Made by a program: the position numbers and the translations under genes | Notes under the pieces: generated by a model | Told to the model about the DNA's origin: nothing | Seen by the model: the letters and a program-made list of their open reading frames with translations, nothing else | The model's database searches: none | Source: Prevotellaceae bacterium | GTDB lineage: Bacteria; Bacteroidota; Bacteroidia; Bacteroidales; Bacteroidaceae | Length of the DNA stretch: 35,788 nucleotides | NCBI GenBank assembly: GCA_021153165.1 | Contig: JAGKTZ010000012.1 | Location: 1-35,788 of the forward strand | Reading direction: 5' to 3' | Part shown: one piece after another, positions 7,140 through 16,392 of the stretch | How the letters are laid out: each line of letters opens with the position of its first letter | Numbering within the stretch: position 1 is the stretch's first letter

Positions 7140-10100
7140 ATGAAACGCCGTGTCTTTTTTAGTTTAGTTCTGCTTGCGTCGTTTGCCACCTCGGTTTTCG
7201 CTCACGATTTCGAGGTGAATCACATCTTTTATCAAGTGAAGAGCAAGGCAGACAAGACCGTGGAAGTGACCTTCAAGGGGGCGACGGATAAGTCCTATGC
7301 CAACGAGTATGGGAGTGTGGTGTGCATTCCCGAGACAGTGACTCACGATGGCCAAACCTACACCGTCGTTGGAATTACAGATAGGGCCTTTTCAAACCAA
7401 GAGAGTCTGACACAGGTTGAAGTGCCCAATACTGTGGAAAATATTGGCGAGTCAGCTTTTGATGGTTGCGAATATCTTTCAAAGCTCACTTTGGGCAGAG
7501 GAGTAGTGAATGTAGGCTACGATGCTTTCAAAAATTGTCGGCGTTTGTTGACGTTGCATATAGACTGCGAAGTGATTCCCGAAGGGTGGTTCACCACGAT
7601 GCGTCAAATAGAGACGCTGGTGCTGGGCGAACACGTCAAGATGGTCGATGACTACGCCTTCCTGAATTGCACGAACCTGAAAAACTTGACATTCTCTCCA
7701 GCATTGCAGCGTATCGGAGTGAGTGCTTTTGGTATGTGTATTAACTTGTCAAAACTAGATTTCTCTGCAACTTGTGTGCAAATGGCAGAGCGCGCTTTCA
7801 ATGGTTGCCAGGCATTGACAGAAGTGGTGTTGGGCAAGAATGAAGTAGGCGCAAAGGCTTTCCAAAATAGCAAAGGGCTGTCAGTGTTGAGTTTGGCTCA
7901 TCAACCCGTTTTGATGGCCGACGATGCTTTTGATGGTTGCGATAATATCAATACGTTGAATGTGTATGCCGATAGTCTGTCGGGGCTCGGCAATATGCGG
8001 GGTAACCTGAAAAGTATCTATCTCGGCCCCAAAGTGGAGTACATAGATGTTACCACATTGCAGGGATTGTCACAATTGCAAACTATCACAGTTGATCCCG
8101 ATAATGAGCATTTTGATTCGCGCGATTCGTGCAATGCCTTGATAGATTCTGATACGGATCAGTTGCTCTTGGGATGTGCTACGACCCAATTGCCCGCAAC
8201 AATTCGGTCGATTGGAAAATCTGCCTTTCGTGACTGCCGCGGATTGACTACGCTAAGCATCCCCGACGCTGTCGAGATGATCGATGCTTGCGCTTTCGAG
8301 GGGTGTGTGGACTTGGCATCGCTGACCTTAGGCAAATCTTTGCAAGAACTCGGTGATTCCGCTTTTTATCGTTGCATACACCTGAAGGAATTAAACCTGC
8401 CCGAAAATGTGAAACGTCTGGGCAGTGCAGCGTTTGAGGGTTGCGAGTCGTTGACTTCAGTCGCTTTCAATCCGTCATTGACGCATATTGGCGCGTCTGC
8501 TTTCCGTGGTTGTAGACGTCTGATGGACCTTCGCTTCCCCGATGCAGTGGAATATATTGGAGCAGATGCCTTCGATGGTTGTGTCGCTGTGATGACTGTC
8601 ACTTTTGGTAAATCGCTGAAGGAAATCGGCGATGGCGCTTTCCGTGATTGTAAAGGATTGATAGATTTGGTCGTTCCAGATTCGGTCAAGCGGATAGGCG
8701 ACTTCGCCTTCCGAGGTTGCTATGATTTGATGTCATTGTCCTTTGGACAGTCACTGGAATATATAGGGACAGAAACCTTCTACAACTGCAAACGTTTGAC
8801 CGAACTCCGTCTCCCTGATTCCATAGAATATATAGCAAGTCGGGCTTTTCGTGGATGTAGTGCGCTTGCTACAATATCCTGGGGCAAATCTCTTAAGGCC
8901 ATCGACGCAGCCGCTTTCTCTGATTGCAACACCTTGACGATACTAGACCTTCCTGATGGGTTAGAGCGCATCGGTGTGTCTGCTTTCGAAGGGTGCACGG
9001 CATTGGGCGCGCTCTCCTTGGGACAGGGGTTGGTGGAAATTGAGTCTTCTGCTTTTCGTGGTTGTCGTGGCATTACAGCACTTAGCCTTCCTGACGGCGT
9101 AGTGCGTATTGGGGCAATGGCTTTTGAAGGCTGTGACGGTTTGAGTGCGATTTCTTGGAGCGTATCTTTACAGGAAATAGGCGATGGCGCATTTCGCAGT
9201 TGCTCCAATCTGATAGAGGTGAATCTGCCCAGCAATGTGCAGCATCTGGGTGCATCAGCCTTTGAGGGTTGCACCGCTTTGAGCATGGCTTCGCTGGGAG
9301 ATAAAATGGAAACTATCGGTAGCGCTGCATTCATGAAATGTGTCAATCTACAGACTGTGAAGCTGCCCCAATCGTTGAAGCAAATCAAAGATTATGCCTT
9401 TGCTTATTGTGATACGCTCGAGGCTATTACCCTTGGAGACAATGTGACAGAAATCGGTAGCAACGCCTTTTTGTCCTGTCGTAATATGACGTCTGTAGGC
9501 TTGAGTAGGGCGCTTGTTAGTATAGGTAACAAGTCCTTCGCTGGTAATCGAAACCTTTGTGCGATACAGATACCCCATGCTGTGAAAACCATTGGTGCTG
9601 GTGCATTCTCGGATTGTATAAATTTGCAGACGGTACAGATGAGTGACAACGTAATCCATCTAGGTGGAGAGGCATTCTGTAATTGTCAAAAACTTCGCTC
9701 GGTCAATCTTTCCGATAGTCTTTCTGTAGTAGCCGAAAATACGTTTGCTAATTGCAATAATTTGGAATATGTCAAAATTCCCGACGGTGTGAGGATGATT
9801 GGCAACGCCGCTTTTCAGAATTGCAACCTTTTGCACACGGTGGAACTCGGAGACTCTTTGCACTATATTGACGGGTATGCATTTGATAATTGCTCCGCTT
9901 TATCCCAAATACGTCTGCCTGATGCAGTCGAGACGATTATGTCCGCCGCCTTTCGCAATTGTGATCAACTCCATACGGTCTCGATTGGAAAAGGTTTGAA
10001 GCAAATAGCTTATGGGGCTTTTGCAGGTTGTGATACTATCGAGCATTTGTCAATCAATTGCGAAAGAGTATTTGAAACTTTCCGAAATATGACAAACTTG

Positions 10101-10571
10101 AAGCGTGTTTATCTGGAAGAAAATGTGAAGGAAATTCCAATTCGTTCATTTGAGCAGATGAAGTATCTGGATACGCTGGTCGTGGGCAGTACTTCACCAC
10201 CAAAGGCTGAATTGGAGAGCTTCTCAAACGACCAATATCTGACAGTAAATGTCTTTGTCCCAACATCTGCTATCGAAGATTACAAGGCAGACTGGCTATG
10301 GAGACGATTCCGGAATATTTACGGTATGGAGGCAACAGATATAGATGAAGTACGTGCAGAAAAACCAGTAATAGACTTTAGTGGAACAGGTGTAGTTAGT
10401 CTGCGCCAAGCACAGGGTTTGCCTATCTGCATCTATACCATAGATGGCCGTTTGCTTCACCATATACCGGCATATAGTGGTGAGAGGATAAATCTGTCCC
10501 AAGGACTTTATATACTCCAAATAAATGGTATGAGTTATAAAGTGAGGCTGAAATTTCTTCAAACTTCATGA
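7140..10571 (+). CDS. BspA-like leucine-rich repeat surface protein with T9SS sorting domain
   Basis: An 1143-residue exported protein starting with a signal peptide (MKRRVFFSLVLLASFATSVFA). Residues ~60-1050 are an almost unbroken array of ~23-residue leucine-rich repeats of the BspA / Treponema pallidum type (LRR_5), with the pattern IGxxAFxGCxxLxxLxLP. Two flavours alternate, one around LPDAVEYIG and one around FGKSLKEIGDGAF, giving a ~46-residue super-repeat. Nearly every unit has one Cys in the GC or NC position. The C-terminus (CIYTIDGRLLHHIP, GLYILQINGMSYKV) is a T9SS type A sorting segment. BspA proteins bind host matrix proteins or other bacteria, so an adhesin role is likely, but the ligand cannot be read from sequence. 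The repeats create long accidental antisense frames, which are not genes. It is followed at 100 bp by a FISUMP lipoprotein gene with its own promoter. Confidence 0.93.
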   Translation: MKRRVFFSLVLLASFATSVFAHDFEVNHIFYQVKSKADKTVEVTFKGATDKSYANEYGSVVCIPETVTHDGQTYTVVGITDRAFSNQESLTQVEVPNTVENIGESAFDGCEYLSKLTLGRGVVNVGYDAFKNCRRLLTLHIDCEVIPEGWFTTMRQIETLVLGEHVKMVDDYAFLNCTNLKNLTFSPALQRIGVSAFGMCINLSKLDFSATCVQMAERAFNGCQALTEVVLGKNEVGAKAFQNSKGLSVLSLAHQPVLMADDAFDGCDNINTLNVYADSLSGLGNMRGNLKSIYLGPKVEYIDVTTLQGLSQLQTITVDPDNEHFDSRDSCNALIDSDTDQLLLGCATTQLPATIRSIGKSAFRDCRGLTTLSIPDAVEMIDACAFEGCVDLASLTLGKSLQELGDSAFYRCIHLKELNLPENVKRLGSAAFEGCESLTSVAFNPSLTHIGASAFRGCRRLMDLRFPDAVEYIGADAFDGCVAVMTVTFGKSLKEIGDGAFRDCKGLIDLVVPDSVKRIGDFAFRGCYDLMSLSFGQSLEYIGTETFYNCKRLTELRLPDSIEYIASRAFRGCSALATISWGKSLKAIDAAAFSDCNTLTILDLPDGLERIGVSAFEGCTALGALSLGQGLVEIESSAFRGCRGITALSLPDGVVRIGAMAFEGCDGLSAISWSVSLQEIGDGAFRSCSNLIEVNLPSNVQHLGASAFEGCTALSMASLGDKMETIGSAAFMKCVNLQTVKLPQSLKQIKDYAFAYCDTLEAITLGDNVTEIGSNAFLSCRNMTSVGLSRALVSIGNKSFAGNRNLCAIQIPHAVKTIGAGAFSDCINLQTVQMSDNVIHLGGEAFCNCQKLRSVNLSDSLSVVAENTFANCNNLEYVKIPDGVRMIGNAAFQNCNLLHTVELGDSLHYIDGYAFDNCSALSQIRLPDAVETIMSAAFRNCDQLHTVSIGKGLKQIAYGAFAGCDTIEHLSINCERVFETFRNMTNLKRVYLEENVKEIPIRSFEQMKYLDTLVVGSTSPPKAELESFSNDQYLTVNVFVPTSAIEDYKADWLWRRFRNIYGMEATDIDEVRAEKPVIDFSGTGVVSLRQAQGLPICIYTIDGRLLHHIPAYSGERINLSQGLYILQINGMSYKVRLKFLQTS

Positions 10572-10589
10572 AGTTTTACAAAAAACAAC

Positions 10590-10597
10590 TATATTTG
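10590..10597 (+). promoter_or_regulatory. -7 promoter box for the FISUMP lipoprotein gene
   Basis: TATATTTG matches TAnnTTTG, 19 bases after the upstream stop codon, giving a predicted start near 10604 and a ~68-nt leader. The lipoprotein gene therefore probably has its own transcript. Confidence 0.6.
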
Positions 10598-10671
10598 CGA
10601 TGTGATGAAGGTCGGTTGACTCTTTGAAGTTTGACCAATAAACTTGATATAACCTTAAAAATATTTACATT

Positions 10672-11334
10672 ATGAAGAAAGTTTTTTATTTCTTGTGTAC
10701 AGCTCTTTTGTTGTTCTCCTGTGCAGAAGATGAAATGGTGGTAGATAAAGGCGATCATGCTTATGTCGACCTTGGCCTCAGTGTGAAGTGGGCGACTTGT
10801 AATGTCGGTGCAGATAGGCCTGAGGAATATGGTGCTTATTTTGCTTGGGGTGAGACAAAACCCAAATATACTTATGATGATGAGTGGAGTAATTATAAAT
10901 GGTATAATATTTCATCTGAAACTTTTACCAAATACTGTTCAGAAAGTGAATATGGCATAGTGGATAATAAAACACAATTAGATCTCTCAGATGATGCTGC
11001 CCATGTGAATTGGGGTAAACCTTGGCGTATGCCCACTCACGACGAGTTGACAGAATTGCATACCAAGTGCACATGGACTTGGACTACCCAGAATGGTGTG
11101 AATGGGTATCTGGTGACGAGCAATATCAATGGTAATACTATTTTCCTGCCAGCTGCCGGTTCCCGCGAATTTAACAGTCTGGAAGGCGAAGGTGAAACTG
11201 GTTGGTATTGGTCGAGTTCGCTTGGCACTGACGGTCCGTTCGATTCATGGGCTGTGATAGGTGAATTGAGTGACGTAGAATTGGCCGATGAAGAGCGCTA
11301 TTGTGGTCTATCCGTGCGTCCTGTCCGTCCATAG
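10672..11334 (+). CDS. FISUMP-domain lipoprotein
   Basis: A 220-residue lipoprotein: the signal peptide MKKVFYFLCTALLLFSC ends in a lipobox (LFSC) with Cys17 as the lipidated residue. Residues ~28-220 form a FISUMP domain from YVDLGLSVKWATCNVGA through WRMPTHDELTELHTKCTWTW, the INGNTIFLPAAG core and the terminal GLSVRPVRP. It is closely related, also at the DNA level, to the FISUMP part of the gene at 1-1138; the stretch encoding DLGLSVKWATCNVGA is nearly identical. Unlike that gene, its 3' end lacks the NNC codon bias (9 of 47 codons), and GAA, GGT and TGG are frequent, so it appears not to be retroelement-diversified. It is probably anchored on the outer membrane or surface. Its binding partner is unknown. 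Confidence 0.88.
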   Translation: MKKVFYFLCTALLLFSCAEDEMVVDKGDHAYVDLGLSVKWATCNVGADRPEEYGAYFAWGETKPKYTYDDEWSNYKWYNISSETFTKYCSESEYGIVDNKTQLDLSDDAAHVNWGKPWRMPTHDELTELHTKCTWTWTTQNGVNGYLVTSNINGNTIFLPAAGSREFNSLEGEGETGWYWSSSLGTDGPFDSWAVIGELSDVELADEERYCGLSVRPVRP

Positions 11335-11347
11335 AATTTTTCTTTCG

Positions 11348-11385
11348 GAGCAAGTGTTCACGTGAGCATCTTGCTCAGGTTTTAA
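11348..11385 (+). terminator. Possible terminator after the FISUMP lipoprotein gene
   Basis: An imperfect hairpin (GAGCAAG at 11348-11354 with CTTGCTC at 11370-11376, plus an inner TTCACGTGA palindrome) is followed by GGTTTTAA. The T-run is short, so activity is uncertain. Confidence 0.5.
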
Positions 11386-11424
11386 TACTAGCAAACTCTG
11401 TATAAAACAAATTTTACATACCTA

Positions 11425-11459
11425 CAAAAAAGTGTGCCAAACTTTCGTTTAGCACACTT
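11425..11459 (-). terminator. Intrinsic terminator after the nucleotidyltransferase gene
   Basis: On the minus strand a 13-bp stem (one G-U pair, arms 11447-11459 and 11430-11442) closes a GAAA tetraloop and runs into six Ts. It lies 26 bases after the stop codon of the gene at 11486-12397. Confidence 0.9.
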
Positions 11460-11485
11460 ATATTATTTAGAAGGGGGATGTCTGA

Positions 11486-12397
11486 TTAGAACATCTTTTC
11501 AGGATAAACACCTTCTTCGCCCAACTTCTTGAACTTTTCAACGACTTCGGGACGATCTTCGGGATAAGTTACACCGAACCACTTAGAAGTAGTGTCGAGC
11601 ACTTCGCATGTAGCAGTGCCGTCCTTGATGAGTTTGTCCACCATGAGGGGGATGAAGAATTCGCTCTTCAAGTTTTCCATGTTCTTAGGATCAGAGAGGA
11701 AAGTCTTGAAGTATTCTTCGCTGTGTTGGAAGTAGTCGGGTGTGAAGCCCCAGAAGTTCATTGACACTGGAGTAGTGTCGGGGATTGCTACCCATTCTTC
11801 GTTGTCATCTTGGTATTTCACTACGCCGTCGAAGCGTTGGATCTTGGTGCGTTCTACTACGCTAGTGAGGTGGTTGTTTTCGTCGTTTTCGCAAATACCA
11901 CGGCTCACAGTACCACTCTCAGAGAGTGTGTTGCCCACGCGGAAGCCAACCATTGCGTACTTACCAGTGCTGCCTTCGGGAAGGTTAGCGAGCCACTTAC
12001 CCATTACTTGGAAAGCGTCGCGATCGTAGAAGTCGTCGCAGTTGAGCACTGCAAATGGTTCTTGGATAGCGTCCTTACCCATCATTACGGCGTGGTTTGT
12101 ACCCCAGGGCTTAGTGCGGTCTGCTGGGCAAGTGAAGCCTTCGGGCAGAGCGTCGAGTGCTTGGAATACCAATTCGCATGGGATGTGGTCTTGGTACTTA
12201 GAGAGCACGATGCGACGGAAGTCTTCTTCGAAATCCTTACGAATAACGAATACCAACTTGCCGAAACCAGCGTTGATAGCGTCATAGATAGAATAGTCCA
12301 TGATAGTTTCACCATGAGGACCAAGTGTGTCGAGTTGTTTCAAACCACCGTAGCGGCTTCCCATTCCTGCTGCGAGGAGAAAGAGTGTAGGTTTCAT
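11486..12397 (-). CDS. Sugar-phosphate nucleotidyltransferase family protein
   Basis: A 303-residue cytoplasmic enzyme of the NTP_transferase fold. The N-terminal nucleotide-binding motif LLAAGMGSRYGGLKQ is at residues 7-21. LNCDDFYD carries the likely metal-binding Asp pair, and PWGTNHAVMMGKDAI matches the substrate-loop region seen in hexose-1-phosphate uridylyl- or thymidylyltransferases. The family makes NDP-sugars from NTP and sugar phosphate, but the exact sugar and nucleotide cannot be fixed from sequence; it is shorter on motifs than a typical GalU or RmlA. It stands alone as a transcript, with a -7 box at 12526-12533 and its own terminator. Confidence 0.85.
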   Translation of the reverse strand: MKPTLFLLAAGMGSRYGGLKQLDTLGPHGETIMDYSIYDAINAGFGKLVFVIRKDFEEDFRRIVLSKYQDHIPCELVFQALDALPEGFTCPADRTKPWGTNHAVMMGKDAIQEPFAVLNCDDFYDRDAFQVMGKWLANLPEGSTGKYAMVGFRVGNTLSESGTVSRGICENDENNHLTSVVERTKIQRFDGVVKYQDDNEEWVAIPDTTPVSMNFWGFTPDYFQHSEEYFKTFLSDPKNMENLKSEFFIPLMVDKLIKDGTATCEVLDTTSKWFGVTYPEDRPEVVEKFKKLGEEGVYPEKMF

Positions 12398-12525
12398 TGG
12401 ATATAATATTTTAGGTTAATTGATATGCTTCTGGTTGATGAGTTTATTAGTTGGCGAACTGACAAGTTGACGGGCTTATTTAACGCTTCGTAGACTTGTT
12501 TGCTCATAACTTTCTACATCCTTTG

Positions 12526-12533
12526 CAAATTTA
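12526..12533 (-). promoter_or_regulatory. -7 promoter box for the nucleotidyltransferase gene
   Basis: Minus-strand TAAATTTG matches TAnnTTTG. Start near 12520 would give a ~120-nt leader, long for this window. Nothing structured is obvious in that leader. Confidence 0.5.
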
Positions 12534-12633
12534 CGTTTTTTTTTGTTACGGCATTCCTTTTCTCCCTTTTTTTCTCATGATTATGAAGTTCCAATAGGGG
12601 AATGTGAGGGCTGTGAAGATTTTTTGTCGATTT

Positions 12634-13248
12634 TTATGCCTTTGGTAGCGACAATCCTTCGGTAAAATAACGCTCAGCTTCTGTAATCATTTCTGCAGGA
12701 ACGCCCCCGATAGATACTATGAAATGTGGATGCTCGCGCTCATAGACCTCCGCCATACGGCTTTTGATACCAAACAGGGTAGAGTAGCGCAGATTGGCCA
12801 GGCGGTCGCACATCTTCAGGAAAGGTGCAAAGCGCGTATGGCGGATGCCTTCGTAATATTTCTCTCCGGCACGCTCGGCACGTGTGCGGCCCTTGTCGTT
12901 GGTCAGTGCATAAACGGCTTCTGTGGCTACTTTTACATTGATGTTGCAACCTTCGGCGTTGAGTTTTTGGAAGACCTTTGTCAAATCATTATAAGTGAGA
13001 CGTGCGTCTTCCAAAGAGTCGTGAAAATAAATGGCTGCGTAGAGCGTTTGAATCTCCGCAACATCGTTGATGACGAGATGACCGAAACGTGTGACGTATG
13101 ATGCGGCCAGTTTCAAGTGGAAAGCATAGGGCAAGTCGCCGCCATAGTGTTGATTGACGTCGGCGTGCACTTGGGCAGCATATTGGCAGATGCGACTGAT
13201 CTGCGCTTCGTGTGCGAGGTAGGCGCTTAGGAATTGTGTGCCGTCCAT
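12634..13248 (-). CDS. HD-domain phosphohydrolase resembling the (p)ppGpp hydrolase domain of SpoT/RelA
   Basis: A 204-residue stand-alone HD protein. Its metal-binding signature matches the hydrolase domain of RelA/SpoT: H44, then H76-D77 in YFHDSLEDARLT with E80-D81, then D148 in KMCDRLANLR. In the RelA/SpoT family the equivalent HDxxED residues bind Mn and carry out removal of the 3' pyrophosphate of (p)ppGpp. No synthetase, TGS or ACT domain is present, so it resembles a small alarmone hydrolase. A different nucleotide substrate is possible. The ATG is three bases downstream of the stop codon of the flavoprotein gene, which indicates translational coupling in one operon. Confidence 0.8.
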   Translation of the reverse strand: MDGTQFLSAYLAHEAQISRICQYAAQVHADVNQHYGGDLPYAFHLKLAASYVTRFGHLVINDVAEIQTLYAAIYFHDSLEDARLTYNDLTKVFQKLNAEGCNINVKVATEAVYALTNDKGRTRAERAGEKYYEGIRHTRFAPFLKMCDRLANLRYSTLFGIKSRMAEVYEREHPHFIVSIGGVPAEMITEAERYFTEGLSLPKA

Positions 13249-13251
13249 AGG

Positions 13252-14886
13252 TTATGATTGGTTTGAAAGTAAATATTCCGCAACGGCTTCGGCACAGCGT
13301 TCGCCATCGATAGCCGCTGATACGATACCGCCAGCATAGCCTGCGCCCTCGCCACAAGGATAAAGTCCTGCGTAGTGAGTGTGGCACAACGTGGCGGGAT
13401 CTCGGGTGATGCGCACAGGGGCAGAAGTGCGTGTCTCGGCCGCAATCATCAGTGCATCATTGGTCAAGAATCCGCGACTACTCTTGCCAAATTTCTTGAA
13501 GCCTTCTGCCAAACGAGTGACCACAAAGCGGGGCATCCAAAAGTGTAGGGGAGAGGCGATGAGCCCTGCTGAATAACTGGACGCGGGTAGGTCTGCGCTG
13601 AGTCGGTGGTTCACAAAGTCTGCCATGCGTTGTGCAGGTGCCACTTGTCGGCGCCCCCCTTGTATCCAAGTGGCACGTTCGAGAGCTGCCTGAAAGGCCA
13701 TCATGCACAGAGGGTGATCTGACTTGGTCATGCCTTGATATTGCGCAGCAAAGTCTTCGTCTTGTAGCGCCTCTTGCATGAATGGACGCAACTCGCCGTC
13801 GATATCTTCCACACGTGTCTCGACCACCATGCCCGAATTGCTCCATGCGCCCGAGCGGTGGCTGGCGCTCATGCCGTTGACAACGACTTGCGCAGAATCT
13901 GTGGCGGCGGGAACAACCGTGCCGCCGGGGCACATGCAGAAACTGTATACGCCACGGCCTTCCACTTGAGTGACAAAATTATATTCAGCGGCAGGCAACC
14001 ATTTGCCACGACCTTCTCGATTGTGATATTGTATCTGATCGATCAGGGCCGAGGGGTGTTCCAATCTCACGCCTACTGCTATACCCTTGGCTTCGATATG
14101 TATGCCCTGTTGATACAGGTATTTATAGACATCTCTGGCGGAATGACCAGTAGCCAAGATGACGGGGCCATGAATTTCGCGACTGTCTGCTGTGCGTGTG
14201 CCTATGATTTCCTTATCCTTGATGATCAACTCGTCTACGCGACTATTAAAGTGTACTTCGCCTCCAGCTTCGATGATTTGATTGCGCATTGCTTCGATGA
14301 TACGCGGCAATCGGTCTGTGCCAATATGAGGATGTGCATCGCAAAGTATATCTGTGGAAGCGCCATGCTGACAAAATACGCGCAATATCTTCTCGACATT
14401 GCCACGCTTCTTAGAGCGCGTGTAGAGTTTGCCATCTGAAAAAGCACCTGCGCCGCCTTCGCCAAAGGAATAGTTGCTCTCGCTATCAACCAAATGCTCG
14501 CGTGAAATTTTAGCAATGTCTTTTCTGCGGTTGTGCACATCTTTCCCGCGCTCCAAAACGATAGGGCGCAACCCTAATTCAATAAGGCGCAATGCCGCAA
14601 AGAGCCCGCCTGGACCAGCACCCACTACGACAACCGTAGGGCAGTCCTTGACGCAGGGATAGTCTATGGGCAGGTAGTCGAGGCGTGGGGGATATTCGTC
14701 GATATAAATATCTACGGAAAGATTGACAAATATTGTGCGTTGACGCGCATCGATACTGCGGCGGCGAATACGGATAGCCGAAAGTTTGCTGAAGGGAATG
14801 GCAATTTCTCGGCATATATATTCTCGCAGCGCTTTCTCATTGTAAGCAATGGAGGGGATGACGCGAAATGTACTTTGCTTTATCAT
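13252..14886 (-). CDS. FAD-dependent oxidoreductase/dehydrogenase (COG2509-like)
   Basis: A 544-residue flavoprotein. After an N-terminal ~80-residue domain, the Rossmann dinucleotide-binding motif VVVVGAGPGGLFAALRL covers residues 85-101, with the acidic residue of LERG following as in FAD-binding enzymes. A second conserved block is YSFGEGGAGAFSDGKL. VILATGHSARD and the C-terminal GLYPCGEGAGYAGGIVSAA are typical of this family of uncharacterised FAD-dependent dehydrogenases. The substrate is not known. It is the middle gene of a tight minus-strand run, 57 bases downstream of radA and directly upstream of the HD gene. Confidence 0.88.
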   Translation of the reverse strand: MIKQSTFRVIPSIAYNEKALREYICREIAIPFSKLSAIRIRRRSIDARQRTIFVNLSVDIYIDEYPPRLDYLPIDYPCVKDCPTVVVVGAGPGGLFAALRLIELGLRPIVLERGKDVHNRRKDIAKISREHLVDSESNYSFGEGGAGAFSDGKLYTRSKKRGNVEKILRVFCQHGASTDILCDAHPHIGTDRLPRIIEAMRNQIIEAGGEVHFNSRVDELIIKDKEIIGTRTADSREIHGPVILATGHSARDVYKYLYQQGIHIEAKGIAVGVRLEHPSALIDQIQYHNREGRGKWLPAAEYNFVTQVEGRGVYSFCMCPGGTVVPAATDSAQVVVNGMSASHRSGAWSNSGMVVETRVEDIDGELRPFMQEALQDEDFAAQYQGMTKSDHPLCMMAFQAALERATWIQGGRRQVAPAQRMADFVNHRLSADLPASSYSAGLIASPLHFWMPRFVVTRLAEGFKKFGKSSRGFLTNDALMIAAETRTSAPVRITRDPATLCHTHYAGLYPCGEGAGYAGGIVSAAIDGERCAEAVAEYLLSNQS

Positions 14887-14943
14887 ATTATTATTAAGGG
14901 AAGGCGTAGAAAGTACCTTTGTAGTAACAAAAAGGTAAAAAGT

Positions 14944-16344
14944 TTATCCAAAAAGTTCACGAAGCGCATGCTCAACTCGTGCTACAGGGACAAGTTCAAT
15001 AGAGAAGTTCTCTGTAGTCAATCCTTTCATGCATGCCTTGGGTAGTATCATGCGACGGAACCCTAACTTCTGCGCTTCGGCAATACGTTGTGTGATTCGA
15101 GTGACTGGGCGTATCTCTCCACTTAGACCGACTTCACCTGTCACACATACGTCTCGGTCTATAGGAGTGTCGACATTGCTGGACAAGACGGCGGCAATGA
15201 CAGACAAATCAATGGCTGGGTCGGTGACGCGAATACCTCCGGCGATATTGAGAAAGACATCTTTTTGTGCCAACTTGAATCCGACGCGCTTTTCAAGTAC
15301 AGCGAGCAACATATTGAGACGTCGTAGGTCGAAACCTGTGGCAGAGCGTTGCGGTGTGCCGTATGCTGCAGTCGAAACGAGGGCTTGTGTCTCGATCAAG
15401 AAGGGGCGTATCCCTTCGAGAGCGGCTGCAATAGCTACACCGCTCAAAGCTTCGTCGTTTTGAGTAAGTAGGAGTTCGGAGGGGTTGTCTACAGGGCGCA
15501 AACCCTCATTGCGCATTTCGTAGATACCCAGTTCGCTGGTCGAACCAAAGCGGTTTTTGATACAGCGCAGAATACGATAGAAATAGTGGCGGTCGCCTTC
15601 AAATTGCAGAACGGCGTCGACGATGTGCTCCAAAACCTTTGGTCCCGCCAAACTACCTTCCTTGGTGATATGTCCGATCAAAATGACAGGAACAGAATTC
15701 TCCTTGGCATACTTCAAGAGTGCAGCGGCACATTCTCGGACTTGTGAGATAGTACCTGGAGAAGATTCCACGTGTTCCAAACTCATGGTCTGCACAGAAT
15801 CGATGACGAGCAAATCAGGTTTGATATTCTTCGCATGAGTGAAAACTTCCTCCAGTCTGGTCTCACACAAAAGATAAGGGCCTTCGCCTTCTCGGAGCGA
15901 AATACCTTGACCTGCTGCCAAGCGGTCGGCGCGGAGTTTGATTTGTTGCTCACTTTCTTCGCCAGAAACGTAGAGCACGCGGCGCTCGGTCAGATGTAGC
16001 AAGGTCTGGAGCAGGAGTGTGGATTTTCCGATCCCAGGTTCTCCGCCCAGGAGAAGGAGTGAGCCTGGCACAAGTCCACCGCCGAGCACACGATTTAGCT
16101 CTGCATCGTGCAGGTCGTATCGTGCTTCCTGTCTTGCTTCGACTTCGCTCAATAATACGGGACACGCAGCATTGCTACCGTTGTGTCCGGGCAAGGCTGC
16201 GTTGGCTTTTCTCGACGAGGAGTGACTGCGTATGGTCATCTCCTTGAACGTATTCCATTGTCCGCAAGCTACGCATTTTCCCACCCATTTGGGTGACTCG
16301 TAGCCGCATTCGCTGCATAAGTATATGGTCTTTTCTTTTGCCAC
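14944..16344 (-). CDS. radA: DNA repair protein RadA/Sms
   Basis: A 466-residue RadA, close to the usual ~455. It has the N-terminal C4 zinc finger (C10, C13, C24, C27 in CSECG and CVACG), the Walker A motif GEPGIGKST at 101-109, the RadA-specific KNRFG motif at 263-267, and a C-terminal Lon-protease-like domain without the catalytic pair being evident. RadA is a RecA-like ATPase that drives branch migration during recombination repair. The start codon is GTG at 16344, directly before the conserved AKEKTIYLC. It lies 48 bases downstream of a MerR-type regulator and upstream of the flavoprotein gene. Confidence 0.97.
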   Translation of the reverse strand: MAKEKTIYLCSECGYESPKWVGKCVACGQWNTFKEMTIRSHSSSRKANAALPGHNGSNAACPVLLSEVEARQEARYDLHDAELNRVLGGGLVPGSLLLLGGEPGIGKSTLLLQTLLHLTERRVLYVSGEESEQQIKLRADRLAAGQGISLREGEGPYLLCETRLEEVFTHAKNIKPDLLVIDSVQTMSLEHVESSPGTISQVRECAAALLKYAKENSVPVILIGHITKEGSLAGPKVLEHIVDAVLQFEGDRHYFYRILRCIKNRFGSTSELGIYEMRNEGLRPVDNPSELLLTQNDEALSGVAIAAALEGIRPFLIETQALVSTAAYGTPQRSATGFDLRRLNMLLAVLEKRVGFKLAQKDVFLNIAGGIRVTDPAIDLSVIAAVLSSNVDTPIDRDVCVTGEVGLSGEIRPVTRITQRIAEAQKLGFRRMILPKACMKGLTTENFSIELVPVARVEHALRELFG

Positions 16345-16392
16345 AAGAACGTGTCTTTACGATTTGAAAAAGTTCAAAAAATGTAGGGCCTA

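Noticed and set aside
8780..9388. Open antisense frame in the BspA-like gene
   Set aside because: The translation merely mirrors the repetitive 23-codon units of the plus-strand gene.
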